Source: Bergeyella_A cardium
GTDB taxonomy: Bacteria > Bacteroidota > Bacteroidia > Flavobacteriales > Weeksellaceae
NCBI RefSeq assembly: GCF_030012605.2
Contig: NZ_CP114055.2
DNA: 64,000 nt
Reading direction: 5' to 3' (one strand)
Shown here: piece by piece, positions 1-10,093 of the stretch
How the letters are laid out: each line of letters starts with the position of its first letter
Position numbering within the stretch: position 1 is the stretch's first letter
The notes under the pieces: generated by a model
Told to the model about the DNA's origin: nothing
What the model saw: the letters and a program-made list of their open reading frames with translations, nothing else
Database searches by the model: none
Made by a program: the position numbers and the translations under genes

Positions 1-3000
1 TCTTCAAACTTTCTTGATAAGAAAACTAATTCAGATTTAAGCCGTGTTTTTTCACTATCATAACGATTTCTCATTACATCAATTTCTATATCGGCTCTCA
101 CGCTGGGGTCTGTGATAATCGCTGTTTTGAGTTCGCTGGTATCCACATCAGAAACATCAATGATATTCGCTCCTTTCTTCATCGCCTCCATATACCGAGC
201 CTGTTTCGCCTGTAATTTTTGGAGCATAAAAACATCTATGCTATCATTGGTCAGCATAAAATTGATACGCACATTTTCCCATTGGTTGCCCTGTCTCCAC
301 GCTCTACCTTCCGTTTGGCGAAGCGAAGTAAAATTATACGGCAAACTCAAAAGATACATATCACTTGTCTTTTTCTGCAAGTTCATACCTTCCTGTATGG
401 CTTCTGAACCAATCACGATTTTAATCTTTCCCTCATTAAATTTCTCTTGAATATCTAATCTTTGATTTTTGCTGGTTGCTCCCGTGATAATCCCCACTTC
501 ATCGGATTTATATCCTACTTCACTGACCAAATATTCTTTCAATTTTGGAAACTCTGCCACACCTAATTCCGAGTAAATAATCTGACCTGCATTGGGCTGG
601 TCTTTTTTATTTTGGGAAATTAAGTCCATAGTCGTTTTTAGTTTCGGCGAGTTTTCTATAAACTCTTTGGTTGTAGGTTCTTCTCCATCATAATCTTTGG
701 CTAAATACGGCGACATTGCTATCAATCTTGCATTGAGAATATGAGTTAAAATTGCCCCTTTTTTACTCTCATTAAAACTTTTATTCAGTCTTTCATAAGC
801 CTCTTTGGTCAAGTCATTTTGCTCAATTTTATATTCTTTATTGATACGATTTGGGCGTTTAAGTTCGGGATTATCTTCTTCGCCTTTAATATCAATAAAC
901 TCGCCTAAAAGTTGCTGGAATAAGGCATTGTTCTTAAATCGCCTTACATTGGTTTTATACTTAATATCGCCTTTGGCATCAATCTCCATATCATTATCGG
1001 CTTCCATAAAAGTTTCAAAAAATGTATTGACATTGAAATAACCGCTTTTTTCCAATCTATCGTTGGCAATGAGCGACAAAATAGAGTAATATTCCAAAGG
1101 TTTGTTCGTGAAAGGCGTTGCAGAAAGAAGATTAACATTTCGCCCATCGTTCTGCTCTTGAATGTATTGAGAGGCTACCCAAGTATTCATTCCCAGCAAA
1201 GAAGTGGCTTGATTTTGATTTCTAAAATCCGAAGCGTATTTTCTGTCATCAATCCTTACTTTTCCTACGATATGATTAGCATTGTGGGCTTCATCAAAGG
1301 TCAAATGGTCAAATCCAAAATCTTCCCAATCATAGAGTTTTCCCCTACGCATTTTACCTTCTGTTTCTTGCTGTTGCTGGATTTCTTTTTGTATGTCTCG
1401 TTCTGAAAATTTTAAGGTTTTGGTTTCATTTTCAGAAATATAAGAAAATTTGTTGGCTAAGTCTTGGGTAACGGTTCTGGAAAATCCAATATTATTAAAT
1501 CCTTCATAAGTCACGAGCGATATTTCCCCATCTTTATTATCAAATTTAGACAAATCAATATTTTTTCCTAAATTGCCTAAAACATTGACTTTGGCATTAG
1601 GAATAGTCTCATAAATAGTCTCTACCCATTGTTTTAAGATGCTATCATTAGGCACGACAATTAAAGGGCGTTTAGCATTGCCTCGCTCCATTGCTTCGTG
1701 CATAGATAAAACCCCCGAGAGCGTTTTTCCAAAACCTACTTCGTGAGCCAAAAGCCCTACGCCTTTGGTAGTCAGTCGCCCAATTCCTGCTTTCTGAACT
1801 TCGGTCAGTTCCAATGGTCTGCCTTTGAAATTCTTGTGAATATTGGAAAATAAAGGAAATTCTTTGTAATTAGGAATATGAATATTATTATGTTTTCTAT
1901 TAAACTCATCTACAAATCTTGTTTTGGTATCATTATCTAATTCTTCACGCAAGAATTTGTTAAACAAATCATTCCCGACTTCTTTTCTTCGCTCACGGAT
2001 AAGTGCATTATAATCCTTATCTTTTCCTGTAACCTGTTTATTATCTACATAAGCACGAACTTCCCAACTGCTGGAGTTTCCAAAGGCTTCACTTGGTAAT
2101 GTATAAAGAAAATTTTTGAACTTTTCAGCCAAAGTTTCTTCTACCACTTTCATTTTATTTTCATAAATAGGAGTTGGATTTCTACCTCCATAATTCCAAC
2201 CTGTTTGTTCCTGCACCATTTTCTCCACTTCTCCCACCACGAACTGATGCACAAACTCTTGATTAGGCGACACGATAATATCCTCTAATTCTTTTTTCTG
2301 TGGTAAAACTTTCTCTAAAAGGGCTTTTTGTTTGGCATATTGTTCTTGTGAAATATCATCTTTATCTTGCTCCAATGTCTCTAATTTCTCATAAATATCG
2401 CCTTCCGCATAATAGAAATCGTGGATATAATCGCCTTTGTAGTAATTAGCAAATTCTTGATATTTCTCGGGGTTATTCATTACACCATCATAGTGCGTAT
2501 TTCTGAACGCTTCTACCTGTCTATCCGTGATATTGGGACTATTTTGCAGACCTGTGGCAATAATTTCATCTTCTTTCTGAAATTGATACTTTAATATGCC
2601 CTTTTTAATCTCGGGAGAGGACTGAATGGTATATTCTTTTTCATTGGTTTTGATTTTTTTATTCAGTCTTTCCAATTTATCGGAAATGTCTTTTATTCGC
2701 TCTTTATCAAAGTTTTGTGGAGTATTTTCTATTTCACGATAAATCCCGTTATACTTTTCAATCTCATTGATGATAACAGGGCTTTTGAACTTAATATTGT
2801 GAAGCCTATTTAAGGTGTCTTCTATATTTTTTTGCAGTTCTTGGGGTAGATTTTCATCTATTTCTTTTGGCTGTTGTTCAGAGATTTTTTCTTCTGCAAT
2901 CGGCTCTACAATATCAAATAAATTAAGTTGTATTGCCTGTTGATTTTTTTGAGTTTCTTGCTTTGTTCTTAACTGCTCAATCAATGATAAAGCACTATCC

Positions 3001-5429
3001 AAATCGCCTTTTACATAATCTTCTAATTTTCCAAATCGGTTGGTTTTCTGCCCAATTTCTCCTAAAACTCGGTTAGGATTTTGCTCAAAATAATTAGAAA
3101 TATCTTTTATTTCTGCATTGGAATTCTTTTTTAGAATGATAATATCTGTGCCGACATCAGTTGCCTTAAACACACCATTAGGCAAACGATATGCCTCTGT
3201 TAATTCTGCATTTTTAAGATTGTTTTGTCGGTTGAGCCAACCGCTGGGAACAACCATAGCAAGAGTTCCGCCCTCATTCATCAAGTCAAGGGAACGCTTG
3301 ATAAAATAGTCTTCATAACGAGCGATTTTAGGCTCTTCGCCCAAACCTTTGTAAAGTCCCCTGTGCTGTCCGTAGGGTGGATTACCGATGACCAAATCGT
3401 ATTTTGGGGCAAAGTCTTTTTTCTGCCCATTATCTGTGATAAATTCCGTTTCAAAGGAACGAAGATTTACATTGGTGTTCGGATTAAGAATTTTGGAAAT
3501 TTTAGCGGTGGTTTCGTTGATTTCAAAGGTAGTAATATCTGTTTTTGAGTTAAGATTATTCAATGCTGAAAGGAAATTGCCAGTGCCGACACTTGGTTCT
3601 AACACCTTTATTTCTTTCTGTCCTTTGAAATGGTCTTTGATGAGATTTCCAACGGCTTGGACTAATCTTTCATCAGTATAATATTCATCTAAAATACCTC
3701 GCCCCTCTTTGGCTATTCCGCCACTTTTGTATTGAGAAACGAGGTTTTTAATATCATCTGTAATTTCAATATTGGGATTAAGATGAATGGTTTTATCTTC
3801 CGAAACTTCGGTAAGAGCATTTACCAATTTTGCAATTTGCTCATTGGTCGATTTTTGTCCTTTTAAGTTTTGGACAAGTTCTAAAACGGAAGGTTCTCCA
3901 ACTGCATTGACATCTCCCAAGCCATTCTCTTGATTGCTGGGGTTTCCGTTTCGTTCTGCCAAATTTTGTCTAACTCCTCCAAATTCCCTGCCTTGAAGAG
4001 TTGTTTCAGTTCTATCGATCGGCGATTGTGCATTTCCACTGCTTCCAGTTGGCTGTAATCCTCGTTTTCCCAAACGCTCTGACTCTCGTGAGCCAAGTCC
4101 ATTTCCAACATTGTGGCTGTCCAAAGTTTTTGGCTCTCGGTCGGCATTTCCGTGCTGGGATTGGCTTGTTTGGTCAAGGTTTCTATCGTTTGAGATAGTT
4201 TCTCCTCGTTCCACTGACTGAGGATTGGATATTCCTGCGGATTGTTCAATATTTCTCTCATTTTCAACTAATTTTTTGGTGTTATTTTCTTGGGTAAAGA
4301 TACGACTTTTTTCTGATATTTCAATCTTTTTTTCATCTAAATTATAAACTTCATAATGATTGAAAAAATCTCTAAAACTTGGAACTTGAAAACTATGGAC
4401 TTTGGACAAAAAAGGCAAATAATCCTTTCTTAAACCTATGGATTTATCATCTACACTATGGATATAATATTCATCTTCTGTGGCTTTGGATCGGACTTTC
4501 ATTCCTTTTTGTAAGATAATATCTTGGGGCAGTTGCCTATTTTTCAGATAGTCATTGAGGTCGTTAATATTACTTTGACCTATGCCATACCTCCATCTCA
4601 AATCTTGGATATGATGCTGGGGCATAGATGTGATAATTTTGTTAGTGGCTTCTGTTCCTGCCTTATCTCCATCTAAAAGGAGTGAGATTTTTCCTTTATA
4701 ATCCTTAAATTCTTCTGCAAATTTATCTACATTAACCACAGAATTTAGCACTACCAAAGTAGATTTATTTTCTTGATTATTTAGTTTTTGGAGTTGCAGA
4801 AAGGAAAGCATATCAGTCATTCCCTCAAAGACAAAAACATTTTTCCCCTTGTCCTTATTGACAATGGTAAGGTCATTTTTCCCAAGTTTCGTTTTCATCA
4901 TTGGGTTGCGGATTTCGTAGCCCTTTGACTGATTTTCCAGCCCAATTCCGAAATACTTTTTACCGCCTACTTGGTAATGCACTTGCTTAGTGTAAACCTC
5001 CAATACTTCTTTGGAAATGCCCCTTTCATTAAAATAAGCAATAAGTTTATCATTATTTGGAGGCGTAATTTGGGTAATAGAGGGAGCAGAATTAGTTTCA
5101 TTGACTTTATTTTCTTTAATTCTTTTTATTTCTGCAATATCTTCTGGAATGTAAGTGTTGGAAAAATCTTTGAGGAAATCCATTGCTTCTTTCCAAGATT
5201 TATTCTCCAAAGTCATTACGGCTTTGATGAGTTTTCCACCTTCGCCTGTTTTGAAATCATAAAATCCTGTTTCATTAACCGAAAATTTATTTTCATCGGT
5301 TCGGAAATAGTAATCTCGCCCAGACTTTCGCTCAAAATTAACTTTTCCCTGTTTGGCTAAATGCTGGAAATAATCTAAAACAGAAACATTTTCTATAATT
5401 TTTCTTAAATCTTCTTCGGTATATCTCAT
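1..5429 (-). CDS. Toprim / N6-adenine methylase / SF2 helicase fusion protein (3' end outside window)
   Basis: One open frame runs from ATG at 5429 off the left edge, about 1809 codons without a stop. An N-terminal primase-like segment lacks the Cys/His ligands of a CHC2 zinc finger. It is followed by a Toprim-like domain (VFVFEGMTD near residue 201, LLLDGDKAG near 250), a Gln/Ser/Gly-rich linker (about 420-530), a type I-like N6-adenine methylase (VLEPSVGTGNF near 610, NPPYG near 682) and an SF2/SNF2-like helicase (GFGKT near 1230, DEAHN near 1378, SATPF near 1437, QTEGRAWRQG near 1706). Such giant methylase-helicases are known on Bacteroidota conjugative elements. The proposed roles, protecting entering DNA or processing it, are inference. 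It is the last visible gene of the M23-led operon and starts 5 nt after the lipoprotein gene. Confidence 0.88.
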   Translation of the reverse strand, partial: MRYTEEDLRKIIENVSVLDYFQHLAKQGKVNFERKSGRDYYFRTDENKFSVNETGFYDFKTGEGGKLIKAVMTLENKSWKEAMDFLKDFSNTYIPEDIAEIKRIKENKVNETNSAPSITQITPPNNDKLIAYFNERGISKEVLEVYTKQVHYQVGGKKYFGIGLENQSKGYEIRNPMMKTKLGKNDLTIVNKDKGKNVFVFEGMTDMLSFLQLQKLNNQENKSTLVVLNSVVNVDKFAEEFKDYKGKISLLLDGDKAGTEATNKIITSMPQHHIQDLRWRYGIGQSNINDLNDYLKNRQLPQDIILQKGMKVRSKATEDEYYIHSVDDKSIGLRKDYLPFLSKVHSFQVPSFRDFFNHYEVYNLDEKKIEISEKSRIFTQENNTKKLVENERNIEQSAGISNPQSVERGETISNDRNLDQTSQSQHGNADREPKTLDSHNVGNGLGSRESERLGKRGLQPTGSSGNAQSPIDRTETTLQGREFGGVRQNLAERNGNPSNQENGLGDVNAVGEPSVLELVQNLKGQKSTNEQIAKLVNALTEVSEDKTIHLNPNIEITDDIKNLVSQYKSGGIAKEGRGILDEYYTDERLVQAVGNLIKDHFKGQKEIKVLEPSVGTGNFLSALNNLNSKTDITTFEINETTAKISKILNPNTNVNLRSFETEFITDNGQKKDFAPKYDLVIGNPPYGQHRGLYKGLGEEPKIARYEDYFIKRSLDLMNEGGTLAMVVPSGWLNRQNNLKNAELTEAYRLPNGVFKATDVGTDIIILKKNSNAEIKDISNYFEQNPNRVLGEIGQKTNRFGKLEDYVKGDLDSALSLIEQLRTKQETQKNQQAIQLNLFDIVEPIAEEKISEQQPKEIDENLPQELQKNIEDTLNRLHNIKFKSPVIINEIEKYNGIYREIENTPQNFDKERIKDISDKLERLNKKIKTNEKEYTIQSSPEIKKGILKYQFQKEDEIIATGLQNSPNITDRQVEAFRNTHYDGVMNNPEKYQEFANYYKGDYIHDFYYAEGDIYEKLETLEQDKDDISQEQYAKQKALLEKVLPQKKELEDIIVSPNQEFVHQFVVGEVEKMVQEQTGWNYGGRNPTPIYENKMKVVEETLAEKFKNFLYTLPSEAFGNSSSWEVRAYVDNKQVTGKDKDYNALIRERRKEVGNDLFNKFLREELDNDTKTRFVDEFNRKHNNIHIPNYKEFPLFSNIHKNFKGRPLELTEVQKAGIGRLTTKGVGLLAHEVGFGKTLSGVLSMHEAMERGNAKRPLIVVPNDSILKQWVETIYETIPNAKVNVLGNLGKNIDLSKFDNKDGEISLVTYEGFNNIGFSRTVTQDLANKFSYISENETKTLKFSERDIQKEIQQQQETEGKMRRGKLYDWEDFGFDHLTFDEAHNANHIVGKVRIDDRKYASDFRNQNQATSLLGMNTWVASQYIQEQNDGRNVNLLSATPFTNKPLEYYSILSLIANDRLEKSGYFNVNTFFETFMEADNDMEIDAKGDIKYKTNVRRFKNNALFQQLLGEFIDIKGEEDNPELKRPNRINKEYKIEQNDLTKEAYERLNKSFNESKKGAILTHILNARLIAMSPYLAKDYDGEEPTTKEFIENSPKLKTTMDLISQNKKDQPNAGQIIYSELGVAEFPKLKEYLVSEVGYKSDEVGIITGATSKNQRLDIQEKFNEGKIKIVIGSEAIQEGMNLQKKTSDMYLLSLPYNFTSLRQTEGRAWRQGNQWENVRINFMLTNDSIDVFMLQKLQAKQARYMEAMKKGANIIDVSDVDTSELKTAIITDPSVRADIEIDVMRNRYDSEKTRLKSELVFLSRKFE

Positions 5430-5434
5430 TGGAT

Positions 5435-6121
5435 TTACTTTTTGGATTTTTTATTGATAAACTCATTAAATTTGAACACATCTTTCGCCTCCTCATCCCA
5501 TTTTTTTCTTGGCAATAATTGTAAAGTCACGAAAATATCCTGCTTTTTGTTATAAGTATCTATCCGCTCAATTCTTCCTTTATAGTCAATTTCTGCGTGT
5601 TTATACAAAGAATAAGGCAAAATAGTGTCTGTTTGATAAACATAATATCGGCTATAACTTTGCGGAGAGTTGATTTCAAATCTTTTGTAGGTTTTCCCAA
5701 ACAAAATAGTGTCTTTCAAATCTCTTTTTTGATGGTAATTAGGGACTTTATTTTTAGAAAAAATTGCCCCTCTTTTATTCTCGGAATAGACCAAAGTCGG
5801 CTTTTCAGTTGCGACCACTTCTACAATCGTGCTTATCCCAGCATTAACAGGTGTTCCCAAAGAATAAAACAAACTATCTTTAATAAAGTGTATTTCATCA
5901 GTAATCAATGGATTAGTGACATTAGGAACAAGTTCTATAATGGTATCATTGGAATAGTTGAGCCTTGAAATATGGAAACTTTGGGTATCCTCCAAATTTT
6001 TAGAAGCGTTAATGTAGATATTAGAAATAAGGTCTATTCCACCTTGCTTGGATTTAATTTCTTTTCTGCAAGAACCCAATGCAGAAAGAAGCACAATGCC
6101 ATATAAAATGTATTTTTTCAT
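5435..6121 (-). CDS. Hypothetical lipoprotein
   Basis: A 228-residue protein with an N-terminal lipoprotein signal: a basic start, a hydrophobic stretch, then the lipobox LGSC with Cys at about residue 18. The rest is soluble-looking, with many beta-prone segments and a Lys-rich C-terminus. I do not recognise the family. It lies 46 nt downstream of the 671-residue hypothetical gene and 5 nt upstream of the giant methylase-helicase, so it is part of the same operon of the conjugative element. A lipoprotein here could belong to the mating apparatus or to an entry-exclusion function, but nothing in the sequence decides that. Confidence 0.7.
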   Translation of the reverse strand: MKKYILYGIVLLSALGSCRKEIKSKQGGIDLISNIYINASKNLEDTQSFHISRLNYSNDTIIELVPNVTNPLITDEIHFIKDSLFYSLGTPVNAGISTIVEVVATEKPTLVYSENKRGAIFSKNKVPNYHQKRDLKDTILFGKTYKRFEINSPQSYSRYYVYQTDTILPYSLYKHAEIDYKGRIERIDTYNKKQDIFVTLQLLPRKKWDEEAKDVFKFNEFINKKSKK

Positions 6122-6167
6122 AAAATAAGGATTAGATAAAAGGCTACTTTTAGGTAGCCCTTTGGGA

Positions 6168-8183
6168 TTATATACTTCTTGAAATATTTTGTTGTCTTAC
6201 ATTATTTTTCTCGTGGCTATTGTCCTGTTCCAAGCCCTGTAAAGGTTTATTGGTATTTAGCCTATTCATCTCCTTATCATAAAGATTAAGGTTTTTATAT
6301 TGAGGATTAAGCACGGCTTTTCCTTCAATTTCGTTGCCCTCGTGAGTAAATTTCACATTGGTAATATTTCCTTTTTCCAGCGACTTGACAACAAAATCTT
6401 TATACTCGGGCTTTTCAAATTTCAGTCCCGAAAGTTCCACGATTTTTGCCGTATCAATCTCATTGGCTTTGTGGAACTCCAATTTATAGTTGTCATACTC
6501 ATTTTTAGGCTCATTGAATTTCAGTCTTACAAAAGCCTCAAAAGGTTCGTTGGTTTTGGAGTTATTAAATTCTGTTTTTACCGCTCTGCCCTCTAATAGA
6601 TTGATTGCTTCTTTTGCAGTGAAATTCAATTTGAAATTGTGCGAACGCTCTTCGCCATCTTGTGTAATCAACCTTGCATCAAAGGAATTGAGAAAAACAC
6701 CACCTTTTTCTGACTTATTAAAATTAATGGCAAAATCTACTTGATTACCCTCCATTACTCGGTCTGATGTGGTTTTAATTTGGAAAGATTTATCATTGGA
6801 GTCAATCCCTTTCTGTATTTCTTCCTTATGATTATCCCCAAAACCGAGATATTTCATTTGATTATTAAGATGTTCTGTAATATCAAATTCTTTTTTAGGC
6901 TCGTTATGTTTTTTTGTTACTACTTCTTCGGAGGATAGTTTTTCTATTTTACTATTGAAATCAGCAATTATTTCATTTTCTTTCTCTCTTGGCATAAAGG
7001 TATCTTCATAATATGCTTCTCCAATTGAACTAACTGCGATATCTGCCCCTTTTTCTTGGACATATGCTTTTTCATCTCCATTGAGTTCATTCCACATTTG
7101 TGTATATCTTTCAGTGTGTTCTTGTTCGGTTTCATTTTTTTGAGTGAATATCACATCATTGACAAATGAATTTATTTTTTCTTTATTAATTTCCTGTGTA
7201 TTATCCATATTCTGTAAATTTTGATTTTGTTTTATTCCGTGATTGTAAAGACTATGATAATTGGCTTCTTTTTCTGCAATTTGGTTAATGTCCCAGTACG
7301 AAACTTTCTCTTTTTCATCAAAATCAAGTTTTTCATAAAAAATAAATAGTTTTTTAAGTATTTCTATTTTTTCAATAAAATTACTGTCTATATTCATTGC
7401 TTTTTTCAAGGACTCTTCTTTTTCCGAATCTCCATTTAGATTTTCATTTAGAAAATTATTAACTTTATTTAATTGTTCCTTTTTAATTTCTGAATTAGCA
7501 ATATAATTTTCCAAAAAATAATGTCTTGTTAAATCTCTAGGATTGTGACTTATTTGATAATAAATAAGTCCTTGTTCTTTTAATGAAAAGTTATTTTTTA
7601 TCTCCTGAAACATATTATTTATTTCGGGAGTGATTTTTATATTTTCATAATATTTTTTTTGTTTATACATATAAATATCAAAAAACTTTTCTTGTTCTTT
7701 TGAAAACCTTCGTTCACCATCTCTATAAAAAATTTCAGAAGGCGTATTTTCCATTTCGTGGATAAAATCCTTATACTCTTTTGTTAGTGGCGTGATATAT
7801 TTATCCTTAAAAGATAGTTTTTCCATACTTTTTCCATCTTGTTTTTCGGAAAGGATGATTTTTAGTTTTTTTTCTGCAATATAGTCTGTATATGCCGACC
7901 AGAATTCATCTTTGTATTGAGAATTAGAATAATCTTTTTGCTTATTATATTGCCTTTGGCGGTGTTTTTCTAATGTTTTTAGTATATCCTCAATTTTATA
8001 TTCTTCTTTATCAGGCAATGAAAAACCATCTTCTTTTTGTGGATGTCTTAAAATTAAATCAATAGTATTATTTTCCTTTTTTTCCCAATATTTAGGAAGA
8101 ATAGTGTTATAGTAAACTTTTGCCTTTTCTAATAATTCCAATTCTTCTACACCTCCTTTTAATATAATACTTGTTTCAGCCAT
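6168..8183 (-). CDS. Large hypothetical protein of the conjugative element
   Basis: A 671-residue, highly charged protein (Lys, Glu, Asn rich) without signal peptide or membrane segment. The first two thirds look helical. The last 240 residues or so contain beta-rich segments (around LNNQMKYLGFG and LKFNEPKNEYDNYKLEF) that resemble the DUF3945/DUF4099-type proteins found on Bacteroidota conjugative elements; that match is from memory and tentative. It follows the 234-residue gene after 11 nt. Function unknown. Its operon position next to DNA-processing genes suggests a cytoplasmic role in handling transferred DNA. Confidence 0.65.
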   Translation of the reverse strand: MAETSIILKGGVEELELLEKAKVYYNTILPKYWEKKENNTIDLILRHPQKEDGFSLPDKEEYKIEDILKTLEKHRQRQYNKQKDYSNSQYKDEFWSAYTDYIAEKKLKIILSEKQDGKSMEKLSFKDKYITPLTKEYKDFIHEMENTPSEIFYRDGERRFSKEQEKFFDIYMYKQKKYYENIKITPEINNMFQEIKNNFSLKEQGLIYYQISHNPRDLTRHYFLENYIANSEIKKEQLNKVNNFLNENLNGDSEKEESLKKAMNIDSNFIEKIEILKKLFIFYEKLDFDEKEKVSYWDINQIAEKEANYHSLYNHGIKQNQNLQNMDNTQEINKEKINSFVNDVIFTQKNETEQEHTERYTQMWNELNGDEKAYVQEKGADIAVSSIGEAYYEDTFMPREKENEIIADFNSKIEKLSSEEVVTKKHNEPKKEFDITEHLNNQMKYLGFGDNHKEEIQKGIDSNDKSFQIKTTSDRVMEGNQVDFAINFNKSEKGGVFLNSFDARLITQDGEERSHNFKLNFTAKEAINLLEGRAVKTEFNNSKTNEPFEAFVRLKFNEPKNEYDNYKLEFHKANEIDTAKIVELSGLKFEKPEYKDFVVKSLEKGNITNVKFTHEGNEIEGKAVLNPQYKNLNLYDKEMNRLNTNKPLQGLEQDNSHEKNNVRQQNISRSI

Positions 8184-8194
8184 AATCGTAAATT

Positions 8195-8899
8195 TTATCT
8201 CCTAAACCCTCGTTTGCGTTCCTGTTCTTGGCTCTCTTCCCAATCCTCCTCACGCTCTTGATTAGCATCTTGATAAAGGTCGGGGTCATTTACATTAAGT
8301 TGAACATTCGTTTTTTCTTGCTGTTGAGCCTGTTTCTCATTAGGAGTCAAATCATCAATGGTATTGATGGTCTTGGAAACGATATTTATATCATTGCTAA
8401 TCTCTTTGGCTACATCGGGGAATTTATCCATTTTATCCTGCAAGAAATCTTTGAGTTTTAGCAATTCGTTTTTATAGCGGTTGGTCTCCACTGCATCTTT
8501 TCTTTCTGCAATTTTTTGGGTTAGTTCTTCCGCATTTTTTACAAAATCATACTCTTTGACTTCCTTTTTATTTTCATCATAGATAAAGGCTTTGAAATTT
8601 AGTTTTTCATCGGCTTTATTTTCTTTGTCAATTTCTCTTTCTATTGCATATTGGATAGGCTTTTCTTTTGATTGTTCCAAAATTTGGTCAAGGCTTTTAT
8701 CCAAATGATAAAAATTAACATTCAATTTGTTATTTTCTAATTGGAAGGTTGCCCTTTTGTCTCCATTTTCAGCGATAATGGTATGTCCTTTTAGGAAGTT
8801 TTCTACATCTTTTTCGGAGAGTTTTTTTGAGAAAGAATTATTTTCATCAATAATGCCGTATTTTTTCAAATCATCTGTTGGTAAATTGCTGTTGTTCAT
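8195..8899 (-). CDS. DUF4099-like hypothetical protein
   Basis: A 234-residue acidic protein. The first 70 residues (DDLKKYGIIDENNSF, then KGHTIIAENGDKRATFQL) resemble the DUF4099 domain seen on Bacteroidota mobile elements. A long charged helical middle follows, and the tail is very Glu/Gln/Arg rich, ending RKRGFRR. Its start overlaps the end of the M23 peptidase gene by 29 nt, so the two are probably translationally coupled. No catalytic motif is visible. Together with the next gene it forms a pair that may once have been a single longer protein family; that is a guess. Confidence 0.6.
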   Translation of the reverse strand: MNNSNLPTDDLKKYGIIDENNSFSKKLSEKDVENFLKGHTIIAENGDKRATFQLENNKLNVNFYHLDKSLDQILEQSKEKPIQYAIEREIDKENKADEKLNFKAFIYDENKKEVKEYDFVKNAEELTQKIAERKDAVETNRYKNELLKLKDFLQDKMDKFPDVAKEISNDINIVSKTINTIDDLTPNEKQAQQQEKTNVQLNVNDPDLYQDANQEREEDWEESQEQERKRGFRR

Positions 8900-9713
8900 A
8901 TTGAATAGAGATTAAATTATTAACTTTGATTAAATCGTTCAAAAATTGAGTTGGGTTGATGAAAACTCCAAACTCCTTGACCGCAAAATGCAAATGCGGT
9001 CCAGTGGAGTTTCCAGAGTTTCCGCTTTTTCCGATAATATATCCTGCTTTTACAGGTTCTCCCACTCGGTAATACATCGCAGACAGGTGCAAATAAGAAG
9101 TCTCAAATCGGTTGGAATGGCGAACTTTAATGTAGTTTCCCCCTCCTTTGTAGTCCCAACCTGCCTCTGACACTACACCATCTAACACAGCATACACATT
9201 CTCATAATTTGCTCCCAAGTCTATTCCGTTGTGCATTTTTCTTCCTCCAAAAATGGGGTGGGTGCGGAAGCCAAAAGGCGAAGTAATGACCATTTTATCC
9301 AAAGGCATAGAGATTTTTTTAATCATATCTTCACGAATAAAATCATACTTTTTTATGGGAGTATAGGCAGTTTCTTTCTCTTTTTCTATGTTGATTTTTT
9401 GGTGGAAATGTTGCAATAAAGAGTCTTCTATTTTCTTGATATTTCGTTTTTGAGATGGCTCTTTTTTACTTAAATCCATCATCATCATTTTGAGAGAGTC
9501 CAATTCTTTTTTGAGGTCTGCCTTTGTGGTTCTTTTGGCTTTCTTGGGTTTTGGAACATCTTTCTTTTCTTCCACTTTTTGAGGTGCAGAATAAAAAGAT
9601 TGGTTCAAATATTCTTTTTTTTCTTTACGCTCAATGGGATAAGTAATAGTATTGAATTGACCGAAAATTACTACCGATGACAATAGAAAAATTAGTCCAA
9701 GAAAGTGCTTCAT
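8871..9713 (-). CDS. M23 family metallopeptidase
   Basis: A 280-residue exported protein: an N-terminal signal peptide ending near VVIFGQ, a Lys/Glu-rich coiled-coil-like segment (about 30-100), then a LytM/M23 domain. The zinc-site motifs are visible as HNGIDLG and HLHF, with the usual glycine-rich loop GYIIGKSGNSGNSTG. Family members cut peptidoglycan cross-links. In conjugation operons such enzymes open the wall for the secretion channel, and that is the likely role here. It is the first gene of the left-hand operon and has the three-box promoter upstream (9731-9813). Confidence 0.85.
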   Translation of the reverse strand: MKHFLGLIFLLSSVVIFGQFNTITYPIERKEKKEYLNQSFYSAPQKVEEKKDVPKPKKAKRTTKADLKKELDSLKMMMMDLSKKEPSQKRNIKKIEDSLLQHFHQKINIEKEKETAYTPIKKYDFIREDMIKKISMPLDKMVITSPFGFRTHPIFGGRKMHNGIDLGANYENVYAVLDGVVSEAGWDYKGGGNYIKVRHSNRFETSYLHLSAMYYRVGEPVKAGYIIGKSGNSGNSTGPHLHFAVKEFGVFINPTQFLNDLIKVNNLISIQYEQQQFTNR

Positions 9714-9730
9714 TATTATCGTTTTTCCTA

Positions 9731-9813
9731 CAAATTTGATTATTACTCTTCACAATAACAAGGGTTTATCTCTTTGTTAGACTACTCTTTACTATTTTAG
9801 ACTAAATTAGACT
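9731..9813 (-). promoter_or_regulatory. Element regulon promoter, copy 1 (M23 operon)
   Basis: Read on the minus strand, a weak -7 box CAAATTTG (9731-9738) lies 20 bp from a -33 TTG (9759-9761). Fifteen bp further upstream begin three boxes; on the plus strand they read TTAGACT at 9777, 9797 and 9807. Copies 2 (26663-26745) and 3 (36664-36746) have the same layout and spacings. The boxes also end 4 bp before the -33 TTG of the divergent toxin-antitoxin promoter, so one regulator could act on both. Confidence 0.75.
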
Positions 9814-9817
9814 GATG

Positions 9818-9848
9818 TTGTTTTTTCCAAAAGAATGTTGTATCTTTG
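9818..9848 (+). promoter_or_regulatory. Promoter of the toxin-antitoxin operon
   Basis: A good Bacteroidota-type promoter: -33 TTG at 9818-9820, 20 bp spacer, -7 box TATCTTTG at 9841-9848, which fits TAnnTTTG. The antitoxin ATG follows 18 bp downstream at 9866. Confidence 0.7.
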
Positions 9849-9865
9849 TATAAAATATTGATGTT

Positions 9866-10093
9866 ATGAATACCGCAATCGTAAATATAGAAATGCAGAC
9901 TTCTGATATTCCTGCTCTGAAAGATTTTTTGAAAAAGTTTAAGACTTCCTCCATAAAAATTGAGGAAAAAGACCCTACGAAAATGAGCAAAGAGGAGTTT
10001 AAAGCAATGCTTGATAATGCAGAAAAAACAAAAAGTGAAGTTATTATAGATAGTAAAGAAGGATTGTCTAATTTGTTCAAATCTGCTATATAA
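9866..10093 (+). CDS. Antitoxin of YoeB-type toxin-antitoxin pair
   Basis: A 75-residue protein directly upstream of a YoeB/Txe toxin; its stop codon abuts the toxin ATG. The N-terminal part (MNTAIVNIEMQTSD) looks like the beta-strand start of short DNA-binding antitoxins. The middle is Lys/Glu rich (KMSKEEFKAMLDNAEKTK), as expected for a toxin-wrapping helix. I cannot assign it firmly to Phd/YefM; it may be one of the short DUF2683-like partners. By analogy it should neutralise the toxin and repress the operon. It is transcribed against the flanking transfer operons. Confidence 0.75.
   Translation: MNTAIVNIEMQTSDIPALKDFLKKFKTSSIKIEEKDPTKMSKEEFKAMLDNAEKTKSEVIIDSKEGLSNLFKSAI

Noticed and set aside
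3881..4267. Separate minus-strand gene of 128 codons
   Set aside because: It is a different frame inside the low-complexity linker of the giant methylase-helicase, whose own frame is open throughout.
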